Shown here: positions 44,357-56,223 of the stretch, one piece after another
Position numbering within the stretch: the first letter of the stretch is position 1
Layout: every line of letters begins with the position of its first letter
From: Fragum whitleyi
Taxonomy: Eukaryota > Mollusca > Bivalvia > Cardiida > Cardiidae
Length of the DNA stretch: 64,000 nucleotides
Assembly (NCBI GenBank): GCA_948146395.1
Contig: OX411543.1
Coordinates: 70,546,948 to 70,610,947 of the forward strand
Direction: 5' to 3'
The notes under the pieces: model-generated
Told to the model about the DNA's origin: nothing
Database searches by the model: none
Seen by the model: only the letters and a program-made list of their open reading frames with translations
Program-made: the position numbers and the translations under genes

Positions 44357-46058
44357 TCCTTTATGAGCACGTCTGAGAACAGCTATTGTGATTGTTTGAT
44401 GACTTATGTCCGTCTGTTTGTCTATAATAATGATGTACCAAAATGATTAAGAGAGAAATCATCCTTATGTTTATATCAAAGGGTAGAAAACATTGTTTTT
44501 AATTAAGAAAAAGCTGGGTTTAAGCATTTTCTTCATCAAGTAGCAATGTTTTTCTCAAATTTATTCAGTCATTCTTTTGCCGACTAGTTCATTTTTGTCC
44601 TGGACAAGTAGAAAATCCGCGGATTTTCTACTTGTCCAGGGACAAGTGGGAAAAACACGTATTTCCACTCCCCTGGATAAGGTACAGTATTACAACTCGG
44701 GGTTGCCCCCCCCCCCCCTCCTCCATATAGGATCTGTGTAAGACTTCTCATTTACCTTCTCTTGAATTCTATAAAGAATACGTGTATTATTGCCTTACAC
44801 ATGTCTAAGATCACATTCTAATGACGTCATATAACGAACTATTTCGCGCAATTTTTGCAATCAGAGCCTTTCAAAAATCGGATTTAAGGTACAAAATCTT
44901 GTTTATGTGAACATATCACTCGATTTTATGAAAGACAAGCTGAAGTTTTCAAGGGAATCATTGAAGATCACCCCGAGGTCGCCGTGAGTCGTGTGTCGTT
45001 TCGTCGTTATTTTATTTTTATTGTTATTATTTTGAATGACATCTTTTCAAATTCCACTCGGTCAATTTCAAGAATGTTCCTTGTGTGTCCCTTTTGATTG
45101 GCCTATTAATATGGGCGTGACAGGGCTTGACATTTTTTTCACTTTATAACCTTTGAACGACGTCTACCCCTAAACCACTGGGCAATTTCAACGAATTTCG
45201 CAATAATTAACATTGGGTGACCCTTTCAAAAATCGTTGGCAGAATTCTGAACGATCCATAAATATGTGCGTGGTAGGGCGTGTAATCTTCACACAGAATC
45301 TCTTCCTAAATAACAGGGCTAATTCAATCAAATTTTCAAAATATTGTCATAAATATATTCATTGGTCAATAAATATAGGCGTAGCAATGCTTGGCATTTT
45401 TTTCACAGTGCATTTTTTGAAACACATCTCCAACCACGGGGCCAATTGCATTGAAAGTTTTCCAGAATATTTCTTTTGTGACCTTTAAAAAAACCCCACG
45501 AAATTCTGATTGGATCATCAATATGGACGTGGTGGGTGGTGGCATTTTTTTTATTATGCAATCTTTGAACCACATCTCCTGCTAAACCGCTTGGCCAGTT
45601 CAGGACTACTTTTTGCCTGAATGTTCCTCTGGTGACCTTTTTCAAAAATTGGTCATGAAATTTTGATAGGCCTATTAATAAGGGCATTGCATTTTTTCCA
45701 CTATGAATTCATTGAACAACACCTCTTTGATCACTCGGACAATTTCAATGAAATTTTGCCAAAATAGTCCTTTAATGACTTTTTCAATTTTTTTGTATTT
45801 CTTTTTTTCTTTTCTTTTTTTTTTTTGCGGGGGGGGGTCGCTTAATTTTACCTTGAAATCGTGAATTGTCTTCCATTCAGTACCAAATGGGCAGATTTCA
45901 ACCTGGAATGACAGAAATGCTGCATTGGTAACCCTTTACAAAAAGTATTCGTGATATTTTAATTTGAACTTTAATATTGGTGTAGAAGGGCGGGGCAATC
46001 CGCTTAACAAAGAAAGATCGGAATAAACTGTTTAGGGCCATTCTGGCCCTCTTGTTTA
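44357..46058 (-). mobile_element. Composite pearl-like region, minus strand
   Basis: The left terminus resembles others (ATGAGCACGTCTGAGAACAG, then CTATTGTGATTG, then GTCCGTCTGT). From 45050 on there are five or six core units with AATATGGGCGTGACAGGGCT and CTTTGAACGACGTCTACCCC-like phrases. The right end, TGGGCCATTCTGGCCCTCTT, is a terminus-like hairpin (about 46036-46055). The part at 44430-44980 is not pearl-like and holds a 42-bp perfect palindrome, so the region is probably two fragments. Confidence 0.55.
44599..44640. repeat. Perfect 42-bp palindrome
   Basis: CCTGGACAAGTAGAAAATCC-G|C-GGATTTTCTACTTGTCCAGG with no spacer; the centre is CCGCGG. The next bases, GACAAGTGGG, repeat part of the arm. 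No family is assigned. Confidence 0.85.
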
Positions 46059-46064
46059 AAAATA

Positions 46065-46380
46065 TTTTTGTGAGGTAACTGTCTAATGTGAAAGGCGTCT
46101 TAACCCGAAACGAATCCAATTAGAAAGACTTTATTCGTATTACTGACAAATCGCCTGTAAGCCCTTCAATGTTATTCTTTCTTTAGTTGATGAATAACTT
46201 TAACTAAGCGTGGCGGGATAATGTGACTGTAATACGGAACGTATTGTCCTGTAGGAACAGTGACTTCAAATTATCTGTTATCGTGCAACAACGGGGGATT
46301 TTTCGTAACGATGTGGAACGCGTCACGTAAAAATGTCACATAATTAAGATAGTGATAGTTCCGGTTTGTTTCGGAAGAAA
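46065..46380. other. No assigned element
   Basis: Unique-looking DNA. Nothing recognised. Confidence 0.3.
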
Positions 46381-46384
46381 TGAA

Positions 46385-46460
46385 TTTTAACAGTGTAAAT
46401 CGAGGTTTCCTAATGATTTAGGAAACATCGGTTAACATTGTGAAAGATCATGAGTTGACT
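46385..46460. repeat. Inner fragment of the 165-bp TTAA MITE
   Basis: AACAGTGTAAATCGAGGTTT, CCTAATGATTTAGGAAACAT and TTGTGAAAGATCATGA match the interior of 23961-24125 in the same orientation. The TTAA ends are not seen. Confidence 0.5.
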
Positions 46461-46464
46461 ACCT

Positions 46465-47980
46465 AAACGACTTCAGAATTACAGAGGTTAAGTCTACTGT
46501 TGATTTGTAATTCATAAAAGCGAGATTGGAAGATAACCTGGAGTAATCCGTCCTAATTTGACACAGAAACTTAATCCGGTTGTTGACTTCAGTAACAAAA
46601 CACGATTCTTCTAGCTTTATTTTCTTTTCATTTGAAAAACAGTTACTGATAAATCTGCTATGTCAGACACCAAACATGTTTGAACTCGATATTTCTCAAC
46701 ATGCTAAATGGCCGAGAAACACACAAGCTCTGCGTTCAGATTATGAAATCGTTTGCAAACGTTTTAAGATGGTAACCCGCTTTGTGCGTAATATTCTGTC
46801 TGCCATACTCTTCTTTTAAATCAATTTATTTCGATTGGAATACAAAAAATCGGTCTCCAGTCTCTTTTGTTCAGCTCTTGCGTATATGAACTGGGAATAA
46901 AATGCTTGAAATGGAAATACAAAAGAAATAAATAATAATAAAAAAAAAAGAATATGAAAATGCAAACAAAAAACGAATGTGGTCTATGTACGCAGGTACA
47001 TCCCTTGTTTAAAAATAATATCTTTCTTGCTGAAAAAGTCCAATTATCCAGGGCCCGATAACAGGGCCCGAAACGATCGGCCGTAAAATAGGGGTCATCA
47101 AGTAACCGTACGTCCTTAAGTATTTACTCTCTTGAATCTTGAATATGCTGTCATTGATAACCATGCCTTTGATCTTTACAATGAGTAGTTTAAATATTTC
47201 GACAATATAAACAAAAATACGAGAAATGCAGGTCATTCTCCACTTTAAAAATTATTAATGACCAATGTCTCTAGCAAAGTGAAGGGTCTTCATTTTAAAG
47301 GAAGCAGTTACATACATATTAAAAATATTATAACTTTCATATACATACACGTTCATTTATGCTACTTCATTGTTTCTTGATGGAACCGAACATTTTTTAA
47401 AGAATAATTAGACGTTCATTTTGGCAGGAATGTATAATTAGTCCTTTTGAAAGCGTTGCCAGACCAAACTGATTAATACTTTTTACGAGTTGAAAATGGC
47501 ATTATTGTTTCAAGTTCAAAAACGAAAACCCTTATTACAATAAGATGATGACAATACTTTTTTTGTTTTAATGGAGATATGTTATAAAAAGATGTAATAA
47601 TTTGCATGGTGTAGTTTGTTTTTCGTTTCATACCTCCATGAAATAGTATATATCAAAATGTAATTATCCTCAAAATACTTTGTATGAGCACGATGATGTA
47701 GAAATACTACACAGGTTTTTCCCTAAAACTTAATTGAAGTAATTTCAAATTGTTTATAAACCAAGATTCAACTCTAAGGGGAGTCCGGGGTCTAGGGCCC
47801 CTTATTTTGAAGCCATGACTCACTTATTTTCCAAGTTAGGAATCCGATGGCCTCTTTAAAGTTTCAACCATTCCGTATTTGTCGATATATCAGATTTTGT
47901 TCGTTTCAAAAAATGCTGCATATAACATTGCATTTAATTACTAATCCTTTAAAAAGAAAATGATTGTATAATTCAGGGGT
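46465..47980. other. No assigned element
   Basis: AT-rich unique-looking DNA. Near 46735 TCGTTTGCAAACGTTTTAAG resembles motifs at 22445 and 23540. Confidence 0.3.
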
Positions 47981-47985
47981 CAAAA

Positions 47986-48038
47986 ATGTGGCAAAGAAGA
48001 AATTGCTTGTTACAAGCAATTTCTTCTTTTCCACGATG
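47986..48038. repeat. ~55-bp hairpin element, copy 2
   Basis: AAAGAAGAAATTGCTTGT, loop T, ACAAGCAATTTCTTCTTTT, flanked by TGTGGC and CCACGA. Stem as in copies at 35118 and 56642. Confidence 0.75.
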
Positions 48039-48261
48039 TTCTCCCCAATTATGAAAGTTCTGACTCCCTTTTGAAGCTTGGACTCGTTGATTCCGTTTGA
48101 CTCCTTACTCTCAGAAATTAATTATGGAACCTTGTATACATCATTTCCCAACCACTCCCGAAAAATAATCAATGCTATGGTTTCGATAGAATTTTATCTG
48201 GTGTCAAAAAAGTAAATATTTTATGACTGATAAAAAGTGTTAAACTGACAGCCTACTGCAT

Positions 48262-48425
48262 ACAGTTCAGGAAATTTTGAACTTTACAGATGAATTATTC
48301 TGGAATGAAATTGAATGAGTGTGATGAGCGAGCATTTGATCGATATCAAAGGGGGTCAAGAATACTGCATATTTCGTTCATTTCGAACGGAAGTAGTGAT
48401 ATATTTTATTTCTCTCTTTTAAAAG
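48262..48425 (-). mobile_element. TA-flanked MITE family, decayed 3' part, minus strand
   Basis: CAGTTCAGGAAATTTTGAAC (decayed tip), TTCTGGAATGAAATTGAATG and GTGATGAGCGAG match the reversed 3' end. The inner palindrome is decayed (ATTTCGTTCATTTCGAAC). The 5' half is absent. Confidence 0.5.
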
Positions 48426-48429
48426 TCTA

Positions 48430-48830
48430 CGTACTGTTCTATAAGTGAATTTGTGCAGTTAATGAAAGTAACATAATTTTAACAACATTTGTTCGAATAA
48501 TAATAAGACAAAAAAAAAAAAAAAACAATCTGGGACGCCGGCATGTCGGCGATACTTATTTGTCATCGGCTGATTTGCTGATAGTTTTTTTTAACGGCGT
48601 CGGTGATGTAAGGACGATTTTTTCAGTACCATTACTCCGTCAAAGTAATGGTGTCTCAATTTATTTAACATCGGTATAGCAGCAATGGTATGGTTGATTT
48701 CACATAACATGCTGTCGATACGCTGGCAACACCATGGTCGTAGACGTCGGCCAAGGGGGCGTCGACAACTACTCTCTGATGACCAAGGGAAGTGAAAAGT
48801 TAAAAAAAAAGAGAAAAAAAACAATACACA
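48430..48830. other. No assigned element
   Basis: Unique-looking DNA, with an A tract near 48511-48526. Confidence 0.3.
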
Positions 48831-48834
48831 CATG

Positions 48835-49085
48835 TCAAACTAGAGGTCCCGGGTTCGATCCCCGACGGCGGCACTCATTCTTTCCGGCTATTTGTCTCTC
48901 ATCCAATGGTTTCATAATCGTAGACCTATGTGAGATAGCAGCTGGAGGCTAGGTAAGGATGTGATGGTAGTACTGGTGAGAGAAATACCAGGAATCCATT
49001 GTTAGGTGCTCCAGCCGTCGCAATGTAACTAAAAGATTGTTGAAAGCGGCGTAAAACTCCATTCGAATCAAACGTCTGCAATGTG
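48835..49085 (+). mobile_element. tRNA-derived SINE
   Basis: It begins in the T-arm part of a tRNA-like head: CTAGAGGTCCCGGGTTCGAT then CCCCGACGGCGGCAC (B box). The body is ATAATCGTAGACCTATGTGA, TAGCAGCTGGAGGCTAGG, GATGTGATGGTAGTACTGG, AATCCATTGTTAGGTGCTCC, AGATTGTTGAAAGCGGCGTA then AAACTCCATT. Copies occur at 16785-17012 (minus) and 59565-59815 (plus). The A-box half is replaced by A-rich sequence, so this copy lacks a complete promoter. Confidence 0.8.
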
Positions 49086-49089
49086 ACCA

Positions 49090-49505
49090 AGTTCAGCCCA
49101 AGCTTGCCGATTATTGACCGAAACCCCGGCAGCTGATCGCCAGCGACTAGTCTTTGATACAGTACCAACTTCCATAAATCTGAATAAGACATTGCCGACT
49201 TATCGGTAGATTCAACTTTGGGTTGAATAAAGCTTCGTCAATCTAAGAAAGTTCCACTTTTCAATCGTGCTAATACCTTTTCCAGTCGCCGACAAGATGG
49301 GGCGTTTATGACTTCTAGCTTAAGCGAGAAGGTACCTTTTGACAGTGGCTGTCAATCATGATCATAATCATAATAAGATGTTTTGATGTCCACCATCCTT
49401 TGATAACAGCCGTTTGTGTGAATAATCACTGTGTATAATGTATATTATATGAATGTTGTGACTGTGGTTAATATGATTAAATTTTGTTCTTATAATCTAA
49501 CCAGA
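49090..49505. other. No assigned element
   Basis: Unique-looking DNA. Nothing recognised. Confidence 0.3.
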
Positions 49506-49510
49506 GCCAG

Positions 49511-49632
49511 GCCTGCGTTCAGGATGACAAAACAGTACAAACTGTTGTTCAATTATTGCACGCAAGTGCACGTGCAAAGCGGGGTATAATTGGATAACTT
49601 TTTGTACCGTTTTGTCATCCTGAACGCAGGGC
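49511..49632. repeat. Palindromic element, ~125-bp family, well-kept copy
   Basis: GCCTGCGTTCAGGATGACAA is mirrored by TTTGTCATCCTGAACGCAGG. The core is TTGCACGCAAGTGCACGTGC, inverted relative to some other copies. It ends about 40 bp before the 49674-51053 element. Confidence 0.8.
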
Positions 49633-49673
49633 TGCATAACCTTTACATGTATCTCCTTGGTCACCTTTTTGTA

Positions 49674-51053
49674 GGGGAGACCGGGGCAAAGTGTTACAAT
49701 TTTTAATCAATTCACAAATATTCCGACACCATAGCTCTTTTGGATTTATTTAGTATATGAATCGGAAATTTAACGAATTTGGAACTAAAAATTACTTTGA
49801 TTAAACAATTTCGTCATATTATTAAAATTTTATACGCAGACAAAAATACCGGTAAATGTAACACATTGCCCCGGGCTTTTTGGGCAAAGTGTTACACCTA
49901 CCGGGGCAAAGAGTTACATGGCATACATTCGTCACGTAAAGAACTTCCATTTGCTTTTACAATGTCGGGATAAACATGAAAGGCCTTTTGGCAAAATATT
50001 ATTCAAAATTAGACTGCAAGTTTTGCACACACTGACTTGGTCACCCATGACAAAAAAGTGCATTTCTTGCGCCTAACCACATGTTTCAAATTGTGTCCTT
50101 AATAATAAAATACTCAGACCATATTGTAAAATATTCTCTTTTTTTATTTCTCTTATAAAGACATAAACCATAAATCTCGTATTGTATGTCCATTTGCGGA
50201 ATAAAATCTAAGAGCAACTGTTACTACTGGAACCTACTGTAGCTTCGAAAAAGTCTGAAAAGTCAGAAAGTATAATATGACCATGGCTGAATTGCATTAA
50301 TTACTATTAAGTCTCTAAAACTCTACATTTATTATTATTACATAAAAAAATCTGTGATTAACCACAAACTTTTAGAAATAAGCCCATTGGACAGCCAAAT
50401 CCCCGTTCCACATGTCCGAATATATAGCGGACAGAGCGTTTTGAGACAAAGCTGGTTACTCTAGCAACGGGAAGTTATCTTTTTCGTACAACGGTTTCTA
50501 TTGCATATAATTAGAAGTTAAATGCTTTGCACAAACATTAAAACGTCGCCTGAAGCTTCTTTGAATTCGTTTCAGTCATAATCTCGTTATCTGGAAATTG
50601 AATAATGGCGCTAAACATATTGTGGGCAAAATGTTACTCTGTAACACTTTGCCCCACGCCCTGTGTAACACTTTGCCCCAATCGCAACTTTTCGGAAAAG
50701 ATACTCGTGCAAAGAAAAGAAAGGTTTACTATAACATAATTTGTACACAAAAGTAAGCTTCTGGATCTCGGGATCCCATAACCATATGACATTCCTATTT
50801 CTTGTACTCTTATATCAGACGAGGCGGATATTTACGAATATGGTAAGAATTTACTTTTCACGGTGTCACAAAAATCGTTTTCTGATTCTTCTTAAGTGGA
50901 CATTCCTATTTCATGAATCTAACATGCAGCAAAACATGCATAATTAAAAAACCTTTTTTCTAAGAAATAACACCTGGGACATTAATGATGTCAAAAAGAA
51001 AATATTTCAAACGTAAAACTTTGCCCCGTGTAACACTCTGTCCCGGTCTCCCC
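49674..51053. mobile_element. 1.38-kb TIR element with repeated CAAAGTGTTACA motif
   Basis: The ends are inverted: GGGGAGACCGGGGCAAAGTG then TTACA, against TGTAACACTCTGTCCCGGTC then TCCCC. TA stands on both sides (49672-49673, 51054-51055). The motif GGGGCAAAGTGTTACA or its complement also occurs inside, near 49864, 49885, 49901, 50620, 50640, 50660 and 51020, in both orientations and close to each end. No transposase is seen; the 64-codon frame at 49779 is not convincing. Repeated subterminal motifs often are transposase binding sites. The superfamily is unknown. Confidence 0.8.
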
Positions 51054-51059
51054 TATATC

Positions 51060-51660
51060 ATAACATGGAATTACATCGCTTACCTGAATATCATTGTAAA
51101 AGAAGAGTGTTTTTGGACAGGACCAGAATAGGACCCAGTAGGTATTATTGCATAAAATGTACGTTTTCGGGTCGTTGTACATTGTAGGCATACGGTAACG
51201 GACAAAACCCGAGAATTCAAGGGAGAAAACTAGGATTAATAAGTAAATTCACGTGACGTTAACGCCCATTTTTGTTGTTGTTGTTATTTTGGTTTTTTGT
51301 GTTTTTTTTTGTGCAAAATATTCTCAGGTTTGGCCAATACACTTTATCAGAGGTGCGTTCGTTGGGGTAATATTCTTACGATTCTAATAAAGATTTTTAA
51401 GATAAAGCGTTCGGTAGGGTGACATTTTAAGCGGCTAAATAAGAATCGTAAGATATCTGAATTGAGAAACGAAAGTAGATCTAGTTTTGAATTGGCTTAA
51501 CACGAGTAGTCAGGACAACGTCGAATGTTTTCACTCAAATTATCGAAAACCGTGCAGAGGCGTACCCGAACTTATTGTCCTCTTCATACTGAGGTGGGAA
51601 AACGGACGGTACTTTTTCTCTCGCTTGAAAAGCCCAAAACAACACCCTAATTGACCCAGT
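51060..51660. other. No assigned element
   Basis: Unique-looking DNA with a short (GTT)n run near 51272. Nothing recognised. Confidence 0.3.
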
Positions 51661-51664
51661 TCAA

Positions 51665-51768
51665 CGATAGATCTATAAATGTAGATGAAGCGCTAATGAC
51701 ATATAAGAGAAGTGTTGTAGAATGCGCTGCAGCACCTGAAAGTTGAGCACTTTTTTATAGATCTATCG
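51665..51768. repeat. Inverted repeat, 14-15-bp arms
   Basis: CGATAGATCTATAAA faces TTTATAGATCTATCG across about 75 bp. Its origin is unknown. Confidence 0.5.
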
Positions 51769-52124
51769 TGAGAACAAAGAAGGCCAAAAATCCGGAGTAG
51801 GGTCTGAACATCTAAACATATGAAAGCATAAAAATATTAATGAACTTGTCCGAAGTTGGACAACATAAGATCGGAACAATTTTCCACCGGTTTTAGATTC
51901 CGAAAGTTAAGTTGGACTGCATGTGAAATTAATTGTTTTATAAATCTTGTTCCAAGGGAAACACAGACTGTTGCTTCAAACGAAACGAGTCGCGTGCAAA
52001 CGGAGATAAGCCATGTAATCTTGTATATTTGTAAATCGCTTCGTTACTTCCCTTGAGTTATCGCGCAAAAACGGAGTAACGGTAGTATTTATAAATAGAA
52101 TATTTGCAACTCAATTTTTCATCG

Positions 52125-52206
52125 GTTGTCGTGGCCGAGTGGTTAAGGCGATGGACTAGAAATCCATTGGGATCTTCCCGCGCAGGTTCGAATCCTGCCG
52201 ACAACG
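52125..52206 (+). tRNA. tRNA-Ser (anticodon AGA)
   Basis: This 82-nt gene decodes UCU (and by inosine UCC and UCA) serine codons in cytosolic translation. The acceptor stem GTTGTCG pairs perfectly with CGACAAC, followed by the discriminator G typical of serine tRNAs. The A box is TGGCCGAGTGG and the B box GGTTCGAATCC. The anticodon stem ATGGA/TCCAT closes a loop CTAGAAA with anticodon AGA at 52158-52160. The long variable arm (GGGA-TCT-TCCC) is the class II mark of serine tRNAs. All stems pair, so it looks functional. CCA is not encoded, as expected in eukaryotes. It stands alone, with a Pol III terminator directly downstream and a large TTAA-flanked element starting about 30 bp further on. 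Confidence 0.97.
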
Positions 52207-52208
52207 CA

Positions 52209-52215
52209 TTTTTTT
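52209..52215 (+). terminator. Pol III terminator of tRNA-Ser
   Basis: A run of seven T begins 3 bp after the tRNA's last base. Four or more T suffice for Pol III termination. Confidence 0.9.
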
Positions 52216-52238
52216 CTTCCATCACTAATTTGCTTTAA

Positions 52239-54782
52239 GGTAACTGCGGACAGATAAAATGGTCAAATTTTCGACTTTTTTAAAATCTCACAATAATTGC
52301 TGAGATTTATATTAGGAGTGCGGGAATTAGCTAACACAAAATGAAAAAGGTCTGAAGCTCGATCATTTCACGTCGTGACGTCATTAGGGGGCCAACCCCT
52401 TTTTTGACCCGCCAAATTCATTAATTGCAAATATTTTAAGAAAAAATCGATGGATTTTAACGAAAAAAGTTTCATTTCGATAGTCCAAGAACGCTCGAGC
52501 TAGTCGTTTAATTTCCGTGCATATTTACATAGAGAAATGGGCCCGAAATGTTATCTAAATCACGATTTTTAAGTTTCGGCATTCCCTTTTTTCATTTCAT
52601 TTTTTGTAAATAAATAGAAATTTCTCAAAATTTTGCCCGGTGACCTATGCTGAATTTTTGTTATTTCATAGCGAAAAGAATATGCTTTGCATTAATCAAA
52701 TAAAAATGATATGTCTTCGGGTTAGATTTTTTATTAAATTCGATTTTTTTCTAAGTTGTTGCAACATTTTTCGCCGAATTTGACGTCGCACCAAAACCAT
52801 CGGTACTATGCTTATTTGGCGCCAATCTCCGTGTAATAATGCATTCTAAAATATTTGAAATTAAGGTTTATTGTAAAATGTAGGATTCAGAAGTATCAAA
52901 TCTGAATGTGGTTTTAAGAAAAACAAAAAATCACTTAATTTTTCAACCATTTAAAAAGATAGCTTTTGTGAAAATTTGACGCGACGTTGAAATATCCTTT
53001 GATTTGCGATGAGACGTCGCAGCGAACTGAGGCTATAAAGCGTAACTTGACGTTAGTTTTGTAGCGTAAAATTAGAGAAAAATCAAACGCGTTCCATTTC
53101 AAACAACTATATGCCATATTTTGAATTATACCAAAAGAGGTGATTAAAAATGTGATTAATTATCGTGTTCAGTGGCGTTTCAAATATTTACAGGGTGAAG
53201 AATCTCTGTAATTACGAAACAAAATTAATTTAATATAAACAGAAGCATTGAATTTCCGACAAACTAAAAATGGTATTTAAAAAGACAAAAAAAAAAACGT
53301 ATTATTGTTGGTCTTGCTATACTATAAACTCATCAAAATCATGGAGAACTTTTTATTAAATTTAATCCGGGGAGTATTTGATTTTTTGGCCAGTAATTTC
53401 GAAAAAACCGATAAAACGTGTTCAGCACGCAAAGTAAAATGTCATTAAAATGAGAAAGCGTGACATTTTTTAGCATTCTCGTATTAAGCGTTAAATTCAC
53501 AAAATATAGATTGTTATATATTTTTGGAAATTATGGACTGACCATTTTTTCTAGTTTAATTCTTATTTAATTTCATCGACATTCGGTAAGATTTTGGTAA
53601 CTCCTTGCGAAAATGGTACGGAAAAAAAAAGACGGAATTTCAAAAAGCGTGACATTTTTTCAGACTTTTTCACGCGAAAATATTGTATTTAATTAAGGAA
53701 CGAAAATAAACCAAATTCAAACTGAAGAAATTAAAGTCTGACCATTTTTCTTAAATGTGTTTAGATTTGGCAATTTCCTTTATTTTGAATGATTATTTTT
53801 ACGTTGAAATTTTTCAGTCCTCATTTTTTGCTTCATTTTTATCAGCGTTACACTTTCCGCTATTTTAATTACGTGAAGAGATTTTCGTAAAATTTCATCC
53901 AAAACTTTTGAAATTCACACTGCATTAGACCCAATATGCTATGTGTTTGTGTGTAAAATTGTATTATGATAAAAAAGTTAATCCTCGATTTGATGGCATT
54001 TTGAACATGTATTGAAAGAAAAGCATGTTACGCGTTACATGCACTTTTTGGCGATTTTTTCATAATAAACTTGATAATATTTTTCATTCACAGCCATGGG
54101 TGTCAGAATTTAGTGTCTATAAAGTATAAGCTATTCAAACGCTTTAAAATGGTGTAAAATAGTGCGCTGTTTTAGCCTAAACAGCGATTTTATTTTAAAA
54201 TTTATCAAAAATATGACTGAATTTCATAAAATAGCCCGACATTACTGCGACGTCTCGATATCTTCTCTGAATCGAATTTTACCAAAAATCTAACCCGAAG
54301 ACACATGGTTTTCATTTCAAAAATTTTCAGCGGAATGGTTTGGCAGCATCATATCTAAATGTCAGCATAGGTCACCGGACAAATTTTGGAAAAAAGGCAA
54401 TATTTTCAGTAACTGTACTCGAAAGCAGCAACGCAGAAGGCATGAACATTTAAAACGTAATACTCTTTTGTTTTTCTTACACTTTTATCTTCATATCAAT
54501 AAAACCTAACATCGGGCGTCTTAATACGAAGCAAATGGCGTTTTTGAGAAAAAAATCGGTTTATTATTTCCGAAAATAATGGACAATTACTGATTTTGGT
54601 CCCTAAAAAAAGGGGTCGGCCCCTTGATGACGTCATGACGTCAACTCTACGCTATGAAATTCCTTTTTATGACCGAAATATGAAAGCGGGTACTTCAAAG
54701 TTCAGTTTCATCGCATTAGGCATGATTTGAAGACAATTTAAAATTTGGACCTATTATGGCCCTCTATGTGTCCGCAGTTACC
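52239..54782. mobile_element. ~2.54-kb TTAA-flanked element with long inverted repeats
   Basis: Left end GGTAACTGCGGACAGATAAA and right end ...CTATGTGTCCGCAGTTACC are flanked by TTAA at 52235-52238 and 54783-54786. Inverted matches reach far inside: GTGACGTCATTAGGGGGCC (about 52375) against GGGGTCGGCCCCTTGATGAC; GGTGACCTATGCTG (52639) against CAGCATAGGTCACC (about 54364); GTCTTCGGGTTAGATTTTT (52712) against AAAAATCTAACCCGAAGAC (about 54284). The arms are thus at least 500 bp. The centre has direct repeats of AAAGCGTGACATTTTTT (near 53455 and 53644). No protein is seen. TTAA duplications suggest piggyBac- or Kolobok-type mobilisation. Confidence 0.8.
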
Positions 54783-54789
54783 TTAATAT

Positions 54790-55150
54790 CGAACTCACTC
54801 TCTATGTGCCTTTTATATCACTTAGGTACGGACAGGTCATTTTCTGTTGATCTTTTTATCTAGACATTTTGAAATCGTCAAATTGTACGCGAATAGATAC
54901 GTAAAGCTCATTTTAAGACAAAAATTGTTCCTACCATAGGATAAGTGCAGGGAATACGGCAGTAGGTACATGTATTTCGAGATAGGATAAAATTGTGCAC
55001 GTCGCGCAAAAGGGACCATCTTGGTTTAGCTTAAAATGTCGAATGATGCAGACTGACAAGGGCCCAAACTGTTTAAATTTGGTTCCTTTTTCTGAATCCG
55101 ATATGATCTACACTCCGTTTGTTTTTAATGCGACTTCTGGTTGACCTGTA
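54790..55150. other. No assigned element
   Basis: Unique-looking DNA. Nothing recognised. Confidence 0.3.
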
Positions 55151-55155
55151 CTATA

Positions 55156-55180
55156 GGTTGTCATTATATCATTATTATTA

Positions 55181-55213
<33 letters not shown>

Positions 55214-55455
55214 CCTGTTAATATCATCATTATTATTTATTTATTCCACGGATTTCTCAGACAGTTCTTTTTCGCTCGACGGATCAGAGTTTAATTCAGA
55301 TCTAAAGGTTGTCATTTTATCGTTATTATTATAAGTATTATTATTATGATGCCTGTTAATATTATTTTAATTATTTATTCATTTATCTATTTATTTGACG
55401 GATTTCCCAGATAGTTCTTTTTCGCGTGACGGATCAGATTTTAATTCAGATCATC
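55156..55455. repeat. Tandem duplication of ~150 bp with ATT microsatellites
   Basis: GGTTGTCATTATATC at 55156 and GGTTGTCATTTTATCG at 55308 each start a unit. Each unit holds an ATT/TTA microsatellite (the first at about 55170-55213), GACGGATTTCCCAGATAGTT or a close form, and GACGGATCAGAGTTTAATTC or a close form. Confidence 0.8.
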
Positions 55456-55459
55456 AATG

Positions 55460-55925
55460 TTGAGAACGAGCTTATTTCTTAAGCATGTTTTTAACATTTT
55501 TCAATGTTTTTCCTCCGATTGGAAATTCCTCTCTTGGAAAAAGAGGATTATTCGAAAAAAACAATAATTTTTAAAATGAATCCAGTTCTGCGTAACTAGA
55601 GTTTCATTAAAGCTGTAGTTTTGAGGTTTTTGAATATTTTGCTTTCAAATAAATGATACCTTATACATGTATACCTTTTGATACAGGCGGTGAATACTTC
55701 CCGTCACCGTTCACAAACGTATATTGTATTCAAAAAGCTGAGCTGAACTTGATTTTGCATCTTTACGTTTTTCAAGTACTCTGTCATTAAATGTTCCGCT
55801 GACCTTAATTCAACCCAGTTTCACCCAGCGCCGACGCGAACATGTGTCAAGCTTAAGGAAAAATTCGCAGACAACCGTGTATGGTTAACAAAATTGTAAG
55901 AAGAGAAAATTATTTCATATGCTTT
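55460..55925. other. No assigned element
   Basis: Unique-looking DNA. Nothing recognised. Confidence 0.3.
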
Positions 55926-55928
55926 TTT

Positions 55929-55967
55929 GTTGTTGTTGTTGTTGTTTTTTTAAGGGGGGGGGGGGTC
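55929..55967. repeat. (GTT)n tract and G run
   Basis: About six GTT units, a T run and then 10-12 G. Confidence 0.85.
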
Positions 55968-56223
55968 GTCAATTGCAACATTTTTGCATTTAAATCACTT
56001 CGACTGGTGCACATATTATTCTCACACCAGTATAACAACAACAGTTGAAAAAAGCTGGAGTTGGTTTTTGCCGTCAAACAACGATATGACAAGTGCGAAA
56101 TATTTCGGCCATGTCCGTCCTCATGGACTGCGCAGGATGTTCAAGATCGTAATTATCGTTTTAGCAAAATATTTGGATTATAAAATGTTGTTGTTGTTTT
56201 TTAACGTTCCTGTATAGTAACCT

